Both the position numbers and the translations under genes were made by a program. DNA of 64,000 nt. Origin: Oscillatoria sp. FACHB-1407 (GTDB lineage Bacteria; Cyanobacteriota; Cyanobacteriia; Elainellales; Elainellaceae). Under the pieces are notes generated by a model. That model saw only the letters and a program-made list of their open reading frames with translations, did not search any database and was not told where the DNA came from. Of this stretch, positions 51,622 to 60,430 are shown one piece after another (the stretch's first letter is position 1; each line of letters opens with the position of its first letter). Location: NCBI RefSeq assembly GCF_014697545.1, contig NZ_JACJSA010000002.1:62001-126000 (forward strand). The letters run 5' to 3'.

Positions 51622-52971
51622 TTGGATTACAACTCATTCATGCACAAACTACCCCATCACTACGAGAATTGGGGTTCTCCCTCCGTGAGTTTAAAGTCAG
51701 ATGAATTTCAAACCATTCTGATAGAAACTAAGGGCAAAACAACAGCTTATCTGTTGCAATTGTTAAACATCGCAACCAGTGCTTTAGAGCCAGATGAACT
51801 GATTTGTTTCATTGGGACTCAACAAGCTCCTAACCTTGTAGCTGCGCTGTTAAATCATCCAACTCGACAGGTGATTTATAATGTCATTCCGGCTGATGGT
51901 GATGCGCCAGAAGACGATTTTGAAACTTTAGCAAGCACTCTGGCTAGGTTTGGACTTGAAGATCAAGTTTTTCTATATAACCAAGACTTTGAAGATTTCT
52001 TACTGGAATTACGGACTCTAGAAATCTCGGAAAAGATCGGTATTTTGGTGTATGACGGTTTGCATGATTACCGCTCCCATTTGATGGCGTTGCTATTAGC
52101 GAAGCCTGCGTTAGCTGAGCGAGCATTAATCATGATGGGAGGGACTGATCTAAACACAACAAATCAGGCAACGCAAGATTTCGTCGCATCTCACCCTGAG
52201 TGCCAACTGCTGTTAGATTTCTCAGCCAAAGATTGGACTAAACCCTGGGGAAATATTCAGATTTTGAGTTGGGATTGTCACCCCAAAGCAGCTTCAACTG
52301 ATGAACAACCTGAGTTAATTAAAAACCCAACGGCTATCAAAATTCTGTCAGATGTCGCCGTGAGATTTGACGAGAATGCTGTGCAAGCTCAACAAGTGGC
52401 AGAACAAAATCAAGTTGTTATTCAAACTTTGTTAGACGGTGAAGACCCCATTCAGTTAGAGCTAGGGGCAGGTGGGCGAACCCTTCCGGGATGGACGTCG
52501 ATCGACATGGGGGGAAACTCTGATTTGGTACTCGACCTGACGCAGCCATTACCCTTTCCCGATGAGTCAGTCACCCAGATTTATTCGTCTCATGTCTTAG
52601 AACACTTCTACTATCCTTATGAGTTAGGTTTTTTATTAGCAGAATCCTACCGTGTCTTAAAGCCAGGAGGACGCTTTAGAGCTGCTGTTCCTGACGCCTC
52701 AATTTACATCAATGGGTATCTCAACCCTGACCAGTTTGATCCCGATCGCTACTGTTTATTTAAGCCTGCACTTCACTATCATTCACCTATTGATTATGTT
52801 AATTACATCGCCTATATGGCAGGACAACACTGCCATCTATTTGATGCTAATAATTTAGTTGCAGTCATACAAAAAGCCGGATTTCGAGATGTCAAATTAC
52901 GAGAGTTTGACTCCTCGATTGATCTAGAAGAACGACATTATGAATCGCTCTATGTTGAAGGGGCAAAATGA
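51622..52971 (+). CDS. Two-domain protein with C-terminal SAM-dependent methyltransferase
   Basis: 449 residues. The C-terminal domain (about 270-449) is a class I methyltransferase of the Methyltransf_11 type: LELGAGGRTLPGWTSIDMGG binds SAM, then LPFPDESVTQIYSSHVLEHFYYPYEL and RVLKPGGRFRAAVPD. The N-terminal ~240 residues also look like a Rossmann fold (LICFIGTQQAPNLVAALL, IGILVYDGLHDYRSHLMALL). Its substrate is unknown; such proteins often lie in surface-glycan loci. The start is a TTG with GAGAGG about six bases upstream; an ATG at 51640 is the alternative. Confidence 0.85.
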   Translation: MDYNSFMHKLPHHYENWGSPSVSLKSDEFQTILIETKGKTTAYLLQLLNIATSALEPDELICFIGTQQAPNLVAALLNHPTRQVIYNVIPADGDAPEDDFETLASTLARFGLEDQVFLYNQDFEDFLLELRTLEISEKIGILVYDGLHDYRSHLMALLLAKPALAERALIMMGGTDLNTTNQATQDFVASHPECQLLLDFSAKDWTKPWGNIQILSWDCHPKAASTDEQPELIKNPTAIKILSDVAVRFDENAVQAQQVAEQNQVVIQTLLDGEDPIQLELGAGGRTLPGWTSIDMGGNSDLVLDLTQPLPFPDESVTQIYSSHVLEHFYYPYELGFLLAESYRVLKPGGRFRAAVPDASIYINGYLNPDQFDPDRYCLFKPALHYHSPIDYVNYIAYMAGQHCHLFDANNLVAVIQKAGFRDVKLREFDSSIDLEERHYESLYVEGAK

Positions 52972-53007
52972 GTGGTGAGATGCCAACTCTTCTTAGGAAT
53001 GGGAATT

Positions 53008-53113
53008 ATAAGCTTTGGTCAGAAAGCTTAAGGCAAAGGCAGTGGCTCAAACCCTAGTGTTGGGAAAACTTCCTGACTCGCCTTCGCTTATCGCATGTGG
53101 CTGCGGCTATACA
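53008..53113 (+). repeat. Repeat family 2, full copy
   Basis: TATAAGCTTTGGTCAGAAAG to GTGGCTGCGGCTATACA, highly similar to 45804-45911. It is directly followed, a few bases on, by a truncated family 1 element in opposite orientation, so the two families lie side by side here. Confidence 0.8.
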
Positions 53114-53116
53114 AAC

Positions 53117-53230
53117 AAAACCGATCTGCGTTGATTGAGTAAACCTTTGATTTCCGGTAGTCCGCGTCGGCGGACTTCGCTTTGATAGCCGCGAATTGAT
53201 TCGCCAGGTGCTCAACCCGAATTGACGTCA
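53117..53230 (-). repeat. MITE-like repeat family 1, truncated copy (minus orientation)
   Basis: The reverse complement reads TGACGTCAATTCGGG, GGCGAATCAATTCGCGG, GTCCGCCGACGCGGAC and ACGCAGATCGGTTTTG, then stops. The right-hand third (GCGGTT...AACCGC to ACGTTA) is missing, cut off at the junction with the family 2 copy. Confidence 0.75.
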
Positions 53231-53266
53231 GATATAGCTCCAACCTTTAGATGGAATGACATTCAA

Positions 53267-53646
53267 TGGAGCTGACGGGAGTCGAACCCGTGTCCGCCCT
53301 GGGTATTAGTACTTCACTCATTCACAGGTTTAGCTTTTCTGATCCTCAAAGCGGGAACCGTCCCTTATCCCGGACGGTGGGATGCTCTGGTGAAGTCTTA
53401 GCTAATGTGCGACCAGAGGCACACAATTAGAGCATCCGTTGAATTTTGTCCACAGCCCTTAACGGAGTCAAACTGTAGACGCTCGAACCTATAAGAGGTG
53501 TTTAAGCAACAGCAGCTGCCTTACGAGCAAAAGGAACGATGTTGTTTGCATCTATTCTTTTGAGCCTTTGATTTTCGAGAGACGACTCACTCTCGACCTG
53601 CATCACAAAGTAGCGTTCGCCAAAACGTCGAAACCGTTACAGCCCC
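53267..53646 (-). ncRNA. ssrA: tmRNA (transfer-messenger RNA)
   Basis: On the minus strand the RNA begins GGGGCTGTAACGGTTTCGAC and ends with GGGTTCGACTCCCGTCAGCTCCA. The 5' GGGGCTG pairs with 3' CAGCTCC to form the tRNA-like acceptor stem, and CCA is encoded. The tag frame (53502-53549) reads ANNIVPFARKAAAVA followed by TAA, a typical cyanobacterial tag. tmRNA frees ribosomes stuck on broken mRNA and marks the unfinished protein for Clp proteases, two of whose subunits are encoded at 21.8-23.8 kb. The gene is a one-piece form of about 380 nt. Confidence 0.97.
53502..53549 (-). other. tmRNA proteolysis-tag reading frame
   Basis: The resume codon GCA (53547-53549) starts a 15-codon tag ANNIVPFARKAAAVA and the TAA stop at 53502-53504. 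The Ala-Ala-Val-Ala end is the degradation signal read by ClpX/ClpC-type unfoldases. Confidence 0.95.
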
Positions 53647-53676
53647 TTGCTTGACTTAACTCAACTTAGCTCAACC

Positions 53677-53682
53677 ATTATA
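53677..53682 (-). promoter_or_regulatory. Predicted -10 element of ssrA
   Basis: A perfect TATAAT (minus strand) lies about 30 bp before the mature 5' end, which fits a short precursor leader removed by RNase P. No good -35 hexamer is seen about 17 bp further upstream. Confidence 0.55.
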
Positions 53683-54106
53683 GCGAATTTAAATGAGTGT
53701 TAGGGCAAGATGAAATTTAACCAAAATTACAGACATCAATGGACTGGTAGTGTTAAAACTCTGTTTAGTTCTAAAGTTTTTAACGAAAAATTACGCAAGT
53801 ACAAAAAAATACAGAGACATAGGGATCATGACGTTACTATTTTTTCTCCATAAGTGATAAAAGTTCCTAACTTAGCTCACGATTAAGTTAGCTTTATTAG
53901 TTAGCTGAAGTTTAGTTAGCTCAATTGACTCACTCCAGTTGGTTCTAATCTGTTCTACCGTTAAGAATCAACACAGGTGCCGACCGATTTTTCAAGTTTC
54001 TACTGAACCTAATTATTAAAGCTAATCCCTGATTCAGGGAAATCACTAGAACGATGTCGGCATTAGTGATTGCTTATTCGAGTGGTTGCTGATATTGATC
54101 CTCGCC

Positions 54107-54195
54107 CTACTGAGCGATTAACTCCAACAGGGAACGTTGCACTGCCCTCAGGAAAATGGCTTCGCATCGCCAGCAGCAGGTTGATCCCTCAGTAG
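54107..54195. ncRNA. Candidate structured RNA element (strand uncertain)
   Basis: CTACTGAG (54107-54114) pairs with CTCAGTAG (54188-54195). Inside it GATTAAC (54116-54122) pairs with GTTGATC (54180-54186, one G-U). Together they give a 15-bp stem broken only by a C-C mismatch. The enclosed 57 bases can form AGGG...CCCT and TGGC...GCCA hairpins, so a branched fold is likely. It lies ~310 bp before the PBP2 gene and could be a 5'-UTR element or a separate RNA. It does not match tRNA, and I recognise no riboswitch class. Confidence 0.35.
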
Positions 54196-54508
54196 ATGAG
54201 CTGAATTGTCGTAACCGTCCGGATGGTAACCCACTCCTATAGGTAATGAAGCAAGTAGCCCATTCGATCAGGAAGATCAGTAAAGCTACCAAATTTTCCT
54301 AAGACTTGATCGGTTTGAAAACTGATGGCTTGAAAACTGATAGTAGGGATGGGTGAGTTGAGTTAACAGAACCTTTACAAAGCAGGGTTTGAATGGCAAT
54401 CTGCCCCTACAAATCTGAACTCTTTAATTTGGACTAATCGGATTTCATATCACGTTAGACCCCATTCAATTGTGTCAACCCAATTAGATCGCTGAAACCG
54501 AGGTCAAG

Positions 54509-56290
54509 ATGGCTGGTGGAATCTATCCTTCCTCAGGAAGACGCACAAACGCATCGTTGATGCAAAACGCTGTGAGTCGAGACAACCTAACTCGACGGGC
54601 GTTAATTTTTATGTTTTTCATAACGGCGTTTATGAGTGCGCACCTCTTTCGCCTAACGCAATTGCAGTTAGTTGAAGGGGCGTATAATCGACAACTCGCC
54701 GAGCAAAATCGGGTGCGTCTGGTGCCTATTCCTGCCGATCGCGGCAACATTACCGATCGCCACGGTAGGTTATTGGCTTCCAATCAACTCTCGCGTGCGG
54801 TGTATCTGTGGCCGCGACAGCAAACTCGTGAACAGTGGCAAGCTACGGCTGCTCGTCTGGAGGCGATTTTAGACATTCCTGCGGCTGAGATCATGGGTCG
54901 GTTAGAGCAATCTGGGTTTGATTCGCCGTTGCCCGTACGCATCAGTCAACAACTCGATCAGACAGCGTTTGTGGCGATCGCGGAGCAATCAGCTCAGCTT
55001 CCGGGCGTAGAGATTGTAGCGGGGTCGGTGCGCTACTATCCCCATCGCAGTCTGGCATCCCACGTGCTGGGCTACATTGGCGAGGCGAGTGAGGCAGACA
55101 TGGCGGCTAACCCTGACTATCCCAATGGCATGATTGTTGGGCAGATGGGGATCGAGCGCATCGCCAATGCTCAGCTAGAGGGGGTATGGGGCAGTCGTCT
55201 GGTAGAAGTAGATGCCAGAGGACGAGAGTCTCGCATTTTGGGGTCGAATCCGACTGTGGGAGGCAACCCCATTCAACTGACGCTGGATCTGGAGCTACAA
55301 CAAGCCGCAGAACGAGCCTTAAATGGTCGGCGCGGTGCAGTCGTCGCGTTGGATGTTAAGACGGGAGCCGTTTTAGTTCTGGCAAGCGGCCCTAGCTTTG
55401 ATCCCAGCATCTTTACTCGGCGGGTGACCCAAGCCGAATGGCAACGCTTGCAGGAGGGAGATCAACCGTTCCTCAATCGGGCATTGCAAACCTATCCACC
55501 GGGAAGCACGTTTAAGGTCGTCACAGCGACAGCGGGGATGGAATCGGGTCACTTTTCCCCAAATTCCACCATTGGTACTTCTGCGTTTATCAGTTTGGGG
55601 GGTATCCAGTTTTGGGAACACAGCAAACACGGTTATGGGGCGATTGGCTTTCGCAAAGCTCTGGCGGTCAGCAGCAATACTTTCTTCTATCAAATCGGGC
55701 TACGGGTAGGGCCAGAGGCAATCTCCAAATGGGGACGCCTTTTGGGGATCGGCACCACCTCTAACATGGGCTTAGATGGCGGTAGTCACGGGCTGTTGCC
55801 GACTCCGCAGGATAAGGAGGAACTGTATGGCGAACCCTGGTATGGCGGCGATACGGTGAGTATGTCAATTGGTCAGGGGGTTGTGCAGGTGACTCCGCTG
55901 GAACTGGCAGTCATGGCATCGACGATCGCCAATGGTGGTCAGCGCGTGCATCCTCATCTGCTGGCTAGCGAGACAAATACCCCCGCGATGCAGCCTGAAG
56001 CCACAGGGATCAAACCCGGCACCATCAATGCCATTCGTTCCGGCATGACGGCTGCTGTTCAAGAGGGCACCGCCCGTCGTCTGAATGATGGCTCTATTCC
56101 TCTGACCGCTGGTAAAACGGGCACCGCTGAAGTGGTAGGACGTAAGCCCCATGCTCTATTTGTTGGATATGGGCCGGCGAGCGATCCCCAGATTGCGATC
56201 GCCGTTATTGTAGAGAATGGGGGCTATGGTGGGGTGGCAGCCTTGCCCATCGCCCACGAAATCTACAAAGCTTATTTCGATCGCGACTAA
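54509..56290 (+). CDS. mrdA: Penicillin-binding protein 2 (elongation transpeptidase)
   Basis: 593 residues. A single N-terminal membrane helix (RALIFMFFITAFMSAHLFRL) is followed by the dimerisation/PBP2 pedestal (IPADRGNITDRHGRLLASN). The transpeptidase has Ser333 in YPPGSTFKV, SSN in AVSSNTFFYQIG, and KTGTAEVVG. Its length and SxxK/SxN/KTG spacing match PBP2, which works with RodA to build the side wall during elongation. GAGG lies six bases before the ATG. The lipoprotein gene downstream starts 18 bp after its stop. Together with the RodZ-like protein at 61993 it fits an elongation-type wall synthesis theme. Confidence 0.94.
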   Translation: MAGGIYPSSGRRTNASLMQNAVSRDNLTRRALIFMFFITAFMSAHLFRLTQLQLVEGAYNRQLAEQNRVRLVPIPADRGNITDRHGRLLASNQLSRAVYLWPRQQTREQWQATAARLEAILDIPAAEIMGRLEQSGFDSPLPVRISQQLDQTAFVAIAEQSAQLPGVEIVAGSVRYYPHRSLASHVLGYIGEASEADMAANPDYPNGMIVGQMGIERIANAQLEGVWGSRLVEVDARGRESRILGSNPTVGGNPIQLTLDLELQQAAERALNGRRGAVVALDVKTGAVLVLASGPSFDPSIFTRRVTQAEWQRLQEGDQPFLNRALQTYPPGSTFKVVTATAGMESGHFSPNSTIGTSAFISLGGIQFWEHSKHGYGAIGFRKALAVSSNTFFYQIGLRVGPEAISKWGRLLGIGTTSNMGLDGGSHGLLPTPQDKEELYGEPWYGGDTVSMSIGQGVVQVTPLELAVMASTIANGGQRVHPHLLASETNTPAMQPEATGIKPGTINAIRSGMTAAVQEGTARRLNDGSIPLTAGKTGTAEVVGRKPHALFVGYGPASDPQIAIAVIVENGGYGGVAALPIAHEIYKAYFDRD

Positions 56291-56308
56291 CAGGGCATGA
56301 GATGAGTT

Positions 56309-56719
56309 ATGAGCACTGTGAAGGTTTTGAAGCTGGGTTGTCTGGTGGTGGTGTTGATGTTGGCGATCGCCTGTAGCCCATCGACCGTATCCATCACACC
56401 TGTCAGTCCTTCTCCGACAACCGTCATGTCACCCAGCACCACGGGGTCTGCTTCAAGTGAACCCTCAGCCACCTGGATTCAGCAAGCTCAAACAACCCTG
56501 GCTGAACAGCTAGGATTATCACCCGATCAAATTCAGCTGCAAACGTCAACCCCAATGGAATGGGGCGATGCTTGCTTGGGGTTGCCTCGACCAGATGAGG
56601 TATGTGCTCAAGTGATCACTCCAGGCTATCAAGCCACGTTTAGCACACCCCAGGGCAACTATGTCATTCACAGCGATCGCACAGGGCGATCGATTCGTAT
56701 TGCCGAGCCTGCCTCTTAA
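56309..56719 (+). CDS. Conserved cyanobacterial lipoprotein
   Basis: 136 residues. The signal KLGCLVVVLMLAIAC is a lipobox with Cys22 as the modified residue, so it is membrane-anchored outside the cytoplasm. A Ser/Pro/Thr-rich linker (about 23-55) follows. The C-terminal domain carries the motif MEWGDACLGLPRPDEVCAQVITPGYQ, with two Cys that could form a disulfide. This WGDxCLG...CAQxxTPGY pattern recurs in cyanobacterial proteins of unknown function. The gene is close to mrdA and may be co-transcribed. Confidence 0.8.
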   Translation: MSTVKVLKLGCLVVVLMLAIACSPSTVSITPVSPSPTTVMSPSTTGSASSEPSATWIQQAQTTLAEQLGLSPDQIQLQTSTPMEWGDACLGLPRPDEVCAQVITPGYQATFSTPQGNYVIHSDRTGRSIRIAEPAS

Positions 56720-56819
56720 CCGCTTTAAGGAGATTTCTGAGAAAGAATGTACCAGTCGGTTTCTGGTAGGGACGTTTCACGAAACGCCCTTACAGGTATT
56801 TTGTTTCCTGGAAATCTCC

Positions 56820-56982
56820 TAACGTGAATTCGGGATCAGGATTTTGACGGTTAAACCCGCTGCCATAGGAGCAAAACCGACCTGCGTCGGTTCATCAAAA
56901 CCTGCCTCTTCCAGAGTCCGTGTCGGCGAACCTTCCCCTATCCGCGAATTCATTTGCCAGGCTCTTAAACCGCACTACGTTA
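56820..56982 (-). repeat. MITE-like repeat family 1, full copy (minus orientation)
   Basis: On the plus strand it begins TAACGTGAATTCGGGATCAG and ends CTTAAACCGCACTACGTTA. It contains AACCGACCTGCGTCGGTT and a GCGAATTCATTTGCC palindrome. It is ~163 bp and ends two bases short of the universal stress protein's stop codon. Confidence 0.8.
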
Positions 56983-56984
56983 CC

Positions 56985-57551
56985 TCAGTGGCTAGTCAGA
57001 TGATGATCCACTTTCAGGGATGGGTGAGCGACATCGGAAGCACTGGATGCAGGGTTGGAGGTTGGGTGCGATCGGCTCGACTGAACAATTAAAACCGTAC
57101 AATCAGCGTGGTGTAACACGTAGTTGCTCACACTGCCCAATAGCACCTCGGTTAACCCCCGTCGTCCCCGTCGCCCCAACACGATTAAATCTGCCTGCCA
57201 CGATTGCGCTGCCTGACAAAGACCCTGTCCGGCATCGGCGATCTGATAGCTAGATTCAGCAACAACTCCCTGTTGTGCAGCGGTTTCGCAGTAACCTCGT
57301 AACAGGGATTGAATGTCCTGCATCCGCTGTTCCAAATAAATCTGCTGAGCTTGATAGGCCTGGTTGACGATGCGTGGCAACAAGCCCAACTCACCCGAAA
57401 AGGGACTGCTACCTGTCATGGTTTCTTCAGAAACGCAGTGAAACAGCATTAATTTGGCGTTATTTGACCGGGCAAGGTCGAGGGCTTGAGTAAAGACTTC
57501 TTGACTTAAGGGAGAATAATCGATCGCCGCCAAAATCCTTTGAAACCCCAT
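56985..57551 (-). CDS. Universal stress protein (UspA family)
   Basis: 188 residues. The alpha/beta fold starts RILAAIDYSPLSQEVFTQALDLA. The ATP-binding loop reads LIVLGRRGRRGLTEVLLGSVSNYVLHHADCTVLIV, with the G-x2-G-x9-G-(S/T) pattern of nucleotide-binding members. The C-terminal ~25 residues (RSHPTSNPASSASDVAHPS) are disordered. Such proteins aid survival under stress or starvation. It is monocistronic. A family 1 repeat abuts its stop codon. Confidence 0.92.
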   Translation of the reverse strand: MGFQRILAAIDYSPLSQEVFTQALDLARSNNAKLMLFHCVSEETMTGSSPFSGELGLLPRIVNQAYQAQQIYLEQRMQDIQSLLRGYCETAAQQGVVAESSYQIADAGQGLCQAAQSWQADLIVLGRRGRRGLTEVLLGSVSNYVLHHADCTVLIVQSSRSHPTSNPASSASDVAHPSLKVDHHLTSH

Positions 57552-57875
57552 GACTTTCTCCTTTGTCTTAGCTCAGCGTTTTCTGTCTTTACCCATCAAC
57601 CTAACTCACTTCCTTGAGAATCATTCATTATCGCAATACAGCTTTAAGTGAAGAGGGGCAAAAGGCAAAAAGCAGAGGGGAGAGGGGAATTTTTTAGGAA
57701 CGTCTCAATCCCAAATGACTATACCCAGCATCTAATGCCATCTTAGATTTTGGATTTGCAATTTTGGATGGCTGGAGCCTTGTACGTCGAAGGCTTCAAG
57801 CCATCATGTGTCATGTTTTCTATTTCAATTGGTATAAGTATGAAAGTTTTCTGAAACTCCCTTCAGATCTAACCC

Positions 57876-58015
57876 TCATCCTTTATCCCTCATCCTTTAT
57901 CCTTCATCCCTTATCCTTCATCCTTTATCCTTCATCCCTCATCCTTTATCCCTTATCCTTCATCCTTCATCCCTTATCCTTTATCCCTTATCCTTTATCC
58001 TTTCTTCTTCATCCC
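57876..58015. repeat. Heptanucleotide array (20 units) overlapping a gene end
   Basis: Twenty consecutive 7-mers, almost all of the form T(C/T)ATCC(C/T), without interruption except one TTCTTCT unit near the end. It runs into the last codons of the double glycosyltransferase gene, whose stop codon (57995-57997) is supplied by the array. Confidence 0.92.
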
Positions 58016-59386
58016 CGATCGATACCACCGGGCAATGCGATCGCGTCTGACTCCCAAAAAGTAAGTCATGATGATGAACTGATTAATCAAGGTTGTTCGC
58101 AGCACACCCAATTTTTCCCAGCGGCGGGCTGAGGTGACAACTGAGGCAGGAGCGATCGCCACTCGTCCCAGGTGTTGTAACCGCCGAACAAAATCAAAGT
58201 CCTCCATAATCGGTAGCTCGGCAAAGCCTCCCACCTGTTGAAACTGAGTGGCTTTAAGAAACAGAGCTTGATCGCCGTAGGGCAACTGCAACAGGAGCGA
58301 TCGCCACTTCACCCCCCATTCCACTAAACGCAACCCAGGGATCGAGCTATCGATAGCCAGGTTAAAGGCTCCCAGAACAACGTTAGGTTGAGCCAGAGTT
58401 TGGTGTATCTGTTCGACAAATCTTTGAGGCAACTGGCTGTCAGCATGCAAAAAGAGCAACACACTGCCTGTGGCGACAGTAGCTCCCGTATTCATCTGGT
58501 GGGCGCGTCCGGGTGGGGTCTGGAGGACGATGGCTCCATAGGCTTGAGCCACAGCAACCGTATCATCCTGACTACCGCCATCGACGACGATCGCCTCCAC
58601 CTGGGGCACTGCCTTAAGATGCTGTAATGTTTTGGCAATCTTATCGGCTTCGTTGAGCACAGGAATGATCACCGAAATTCGGTCGTGCGGCGTTACCTGG
58701 GCTGGCTTTCCATCGCGAATTGCCTCCCACACCGCTACATCTTCGGGGCGATCGATATCTGTGAGGGGTTGCAGATAGGCAAGCGTGAGGTTGAGGGCTT
58801 GGGCGATCGCCACGGTTTGTCGAAACACGTCACTGGTTCCCCAGGCAACATCTGAAAATAGTGCCGGGATCAGTCGGCTGAATCGATCCTCCCGACTCTG
58901 GTCAGGGGGAGCGTCAGCAACCCGCAAGCCAATCAGGTAATATCCTCCGTCGGTCGCCGGACCCAACACCCCATCACTGATGCAGAGTGCGGCGAATGCC
59001 TGTGCCAGTCGCTCTGCATCCACTCCGGGGCAGTCGGTGCCAATGATAACGATTTCTGTTGCCCCTGCTGCAAACGCCGTTTGGGATGCCCAACTCAGCC
59101 TTGCGCCCAAATCCCCCTTGCTCTGGGGACGATAATCCAGGTCAGACCCCAGCCAATCCTGAAGGAGCGATCGATAGTCGGCTTCACGGTCTGCATCACC
59201 CCCCGCAAACCAAACCGTGACCGTCAGGGTGGGATGAGTGGTTTGTAAAATGCGGATCTGGGCGATCGCATGTTCCGTCATTTGTCGCTGTAGGTCGGCG
59301 GCTGCCTCTGCGCCTAATGCTGGAATTAGCCTGGTTTTGGTCTTTCCAGGCTCAGGATATCGGGTAAATACCAGTAAATGTTGCAC
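57995..59386 (-). CDS. Fused glycosyltransferase: TIGR04282-type plus TIGR04283-type domains
   Basis: 463 residues. The first half (1-~205) is a DUF2064/TIGR04282 domain: LLVFTRYPEPGKTKTRLIPALG, EIVIIGTDCPG, LGPATDGGYYLIGL. The second half (about 230-455) is a family 2 glycosyltransferase: ISVIIPVLNEADKIAKTL, EAIVVDGGSQDDTV, LLFLHADSQLP, GYDQA-like YGDQALFL, and MEDFDFVRRLQ. The two usually occur as neighbouring genes and are fused here, a known arrangement. The products are unknown; related clusters act on small glycosides or lipids. The C-terminal KKKG and stop lie in the heptamer array, so the end may have been altered by repeat growth. Confidence 0.9.
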   Translation of the reverse strand: MQHLLVFTRYPEPGKTKTRLIPALGAEAAADLQRQMTEHAIAQIRILQTTHPTLTVTVWFAGGDADREADYRSLLQDWLGSDLDYRPQSKGDLGARLSWASQTAFAAGATEIVIIGTDCPGVDAERLAQAFAALCISDGVLGPATDGGYYLIGLRVADAPPDQSREDRFSRLIPALFSDVAWGTSDVFRQTVAIAQALNLTLAYLQPLTDIDRPEDVAVWEAIRDGKPAQVTPHDRISVIIPVLNEADKIAKTLQHLKAVPQVEAIVVDGGSQDDTVAVAQAYGAIVLQTPPGRAHQMNTGATVATGSVLLFLHADSQLPQRFVEQIHQTLAQPNVVLGAFNLAIDSSIPGLRLVEWGVKWRSLLLQLPYGDQALFLKATQFQQVGGFAELPIMEDFDFVRRLQHLGRVAIAPASVVTSARRWEKLGVLRTTLINQFIIMTYFLGVRRDRIARWYRSGMKKKG

Positions 59387-59488
59387 CTAATTGGGGTCAG
59401 CGTGATTACAGAATTTTTGTGGCTCTCTCCATCATCTTCTGCTCAAGCTTCTTTACAATCAAGACTAACGTCTCTGTAACGAAGTGCG

Positions 59489-60430
59489 ATGGCAACAATG
59501 AAGGCAGTCCGAATTCACGCTTACGGAGGGTTAGAAACCCTAACTTACGAAGAGGTTCCTTTACCTGCGATCGCCCAGGATGATGTGTTGATTCGAGTCC
59601 ATGCGACAGCCGTAAACCCCGTCGATTGGAAAATTCGGGAAGGGTATTTGCAAGGGTTTATTGATTACGACCTGCCCTTAACGTTGGGGTGGGATGTGTC
59701 TGGCGTGATAGAGGCGATCGGTGCTGAGGTAACTGATTTTAAACCAGGCGATGAGGTCTATGCTCGCCCCGATATCAAACGGGATGGGGCTTACGCAGAA
59801 TACATTGCTGTCAAAGCCTCAGAGGTTGCCTTCAAACCAAAGGCGATCGACCACATTCATGCGGCAGCTGTGCCACTGGCAGGTATCACAGCATGGCACT
59901 GCTTGTTTGAATCTGCCAATTTGACCGCTGGACAACGGGTTTTGATCCATGCAGCCGCAGGGGGTGTTGGTAGCTACGCCGTTCAATTGGCTCGTTGGAA
60001 AGGGGCGTATGTCATTGGCACTGCGTCAGCCCGCAATCGCGATTTTCTAATGGAGTTGGGAGCCAATGAGGTCATTGATTACCAGACAACTCCCTTTGAA
60101 GAGGCGATCGCGCCTGTGGATATGGTGTTTGACACGATGGGTGGAGATGTGCAAGAGCGTTCGTGGCAGGTGGTTAAACCAGGAGGAATTTTAGTCTCGA
60201 TTGTGTCTCCGCCACCAGAGGAAAAAGTTGCGGCTCATCAGTGTCGCAGTGCCTATGTGTTTATTCAGCCCAGAGCCGACTGGTTGACCGAAATGGCACA
60301 ACTCATCGATGCAGGAACCATAAAGCCAATCGTTGAGACAGTGCTCCCGCTCAGTCAAGCGGCTGAGGCGCACAAGCTGAGCCAGAGCGGACGCACACGC
60401 GGCAAGATCGTTTTCCAGGTCAGAGATTAA
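59489..60430 (+). CDS. Zinc-type (MDR) alcohol dehydrogenase / quinone oxidoreductase
   Basis: 313 residues. The GroES-like N-terminus (VLIRVHATAVNPVDWKIREG, LGWDVSGVIEAIG) and the Rossmann NADP-binding stretch (VLIHAAAGGVGSYAVQLARWKGAYVIGTAS) are clear. It lacks the four-Cys structural zinc loop, so it belongs with quinone-oxidoreductase-like MDR enzymes, which reduce enones or quinones with NADPH. It ends with the usual QAAEAHKLSQSGRTRGKIVF. It is monocistronic and divergent from the glycosyltransferase gene. Confidence 0.93.
   Translation: MATMKAVRIHAYGGLETLTYEEVPLPAIAQDDVLIRVHATAVNPVDWKIREGYLQGFIDYDLPLTLGWDVSGVIEAIGAEVTDFKPGDEVYARPDIKRDGAYAEYIAVKASEVAFKPKAIDHIHAAAVPLAGITAWHCLFESANLTAGQRVLIHAAAGGVGSYAVQLARWKGAYVIGTASARNRDFLMELGANEVIDYQTTPFEEAIAPVDMVFDTMGGDVQERSWQVVKPGGILVSIVSPPPEEKVAAHQCRSAYVFIQPRADWLTEMAQLIDAGTIKPIVETVLPLSQAAEAHKLSQSGRTRGKIVFQVRD

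Larger units (their letters stand above)
53647..54508. other. Long intergenic region between ssrA and mrdA
   Basis: 862 bp. The first ~60 bp carry the ssrA promoter. The stretch 53860-53960 has repeated TTAGCT motifs (AACTTAGCTCACG, AAGTTAGC, TTAGTTAGCTGAAG, TTAGTTAGCTC). A structured RNA candidate is at 54107-54195. The remainder up to the mrdA start shows nothing I can name. No gene is supported. Confidence 0.5.

Noticed and set aside
53267-53646. A tRNA gene suggested by the GGGTTCGACTCCC arm
   Set aside because: The arm belongs to the tRNA-like part of tmRNA, as shown by the tag frame and the 5' partner GGGGCTG.
54107-54292. A 61-codon minus-strand frame before mrdA
   Set aside because: It overlaps the structured RNA candidate, has no ribosome site and has unremarkable composition.
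57764-58132. An open frame rich in Leu-Ser-Phe-Ile-Tyr-Pro units
   Set aside because: It is a translation of the heptanucleotide array and has no globular content.
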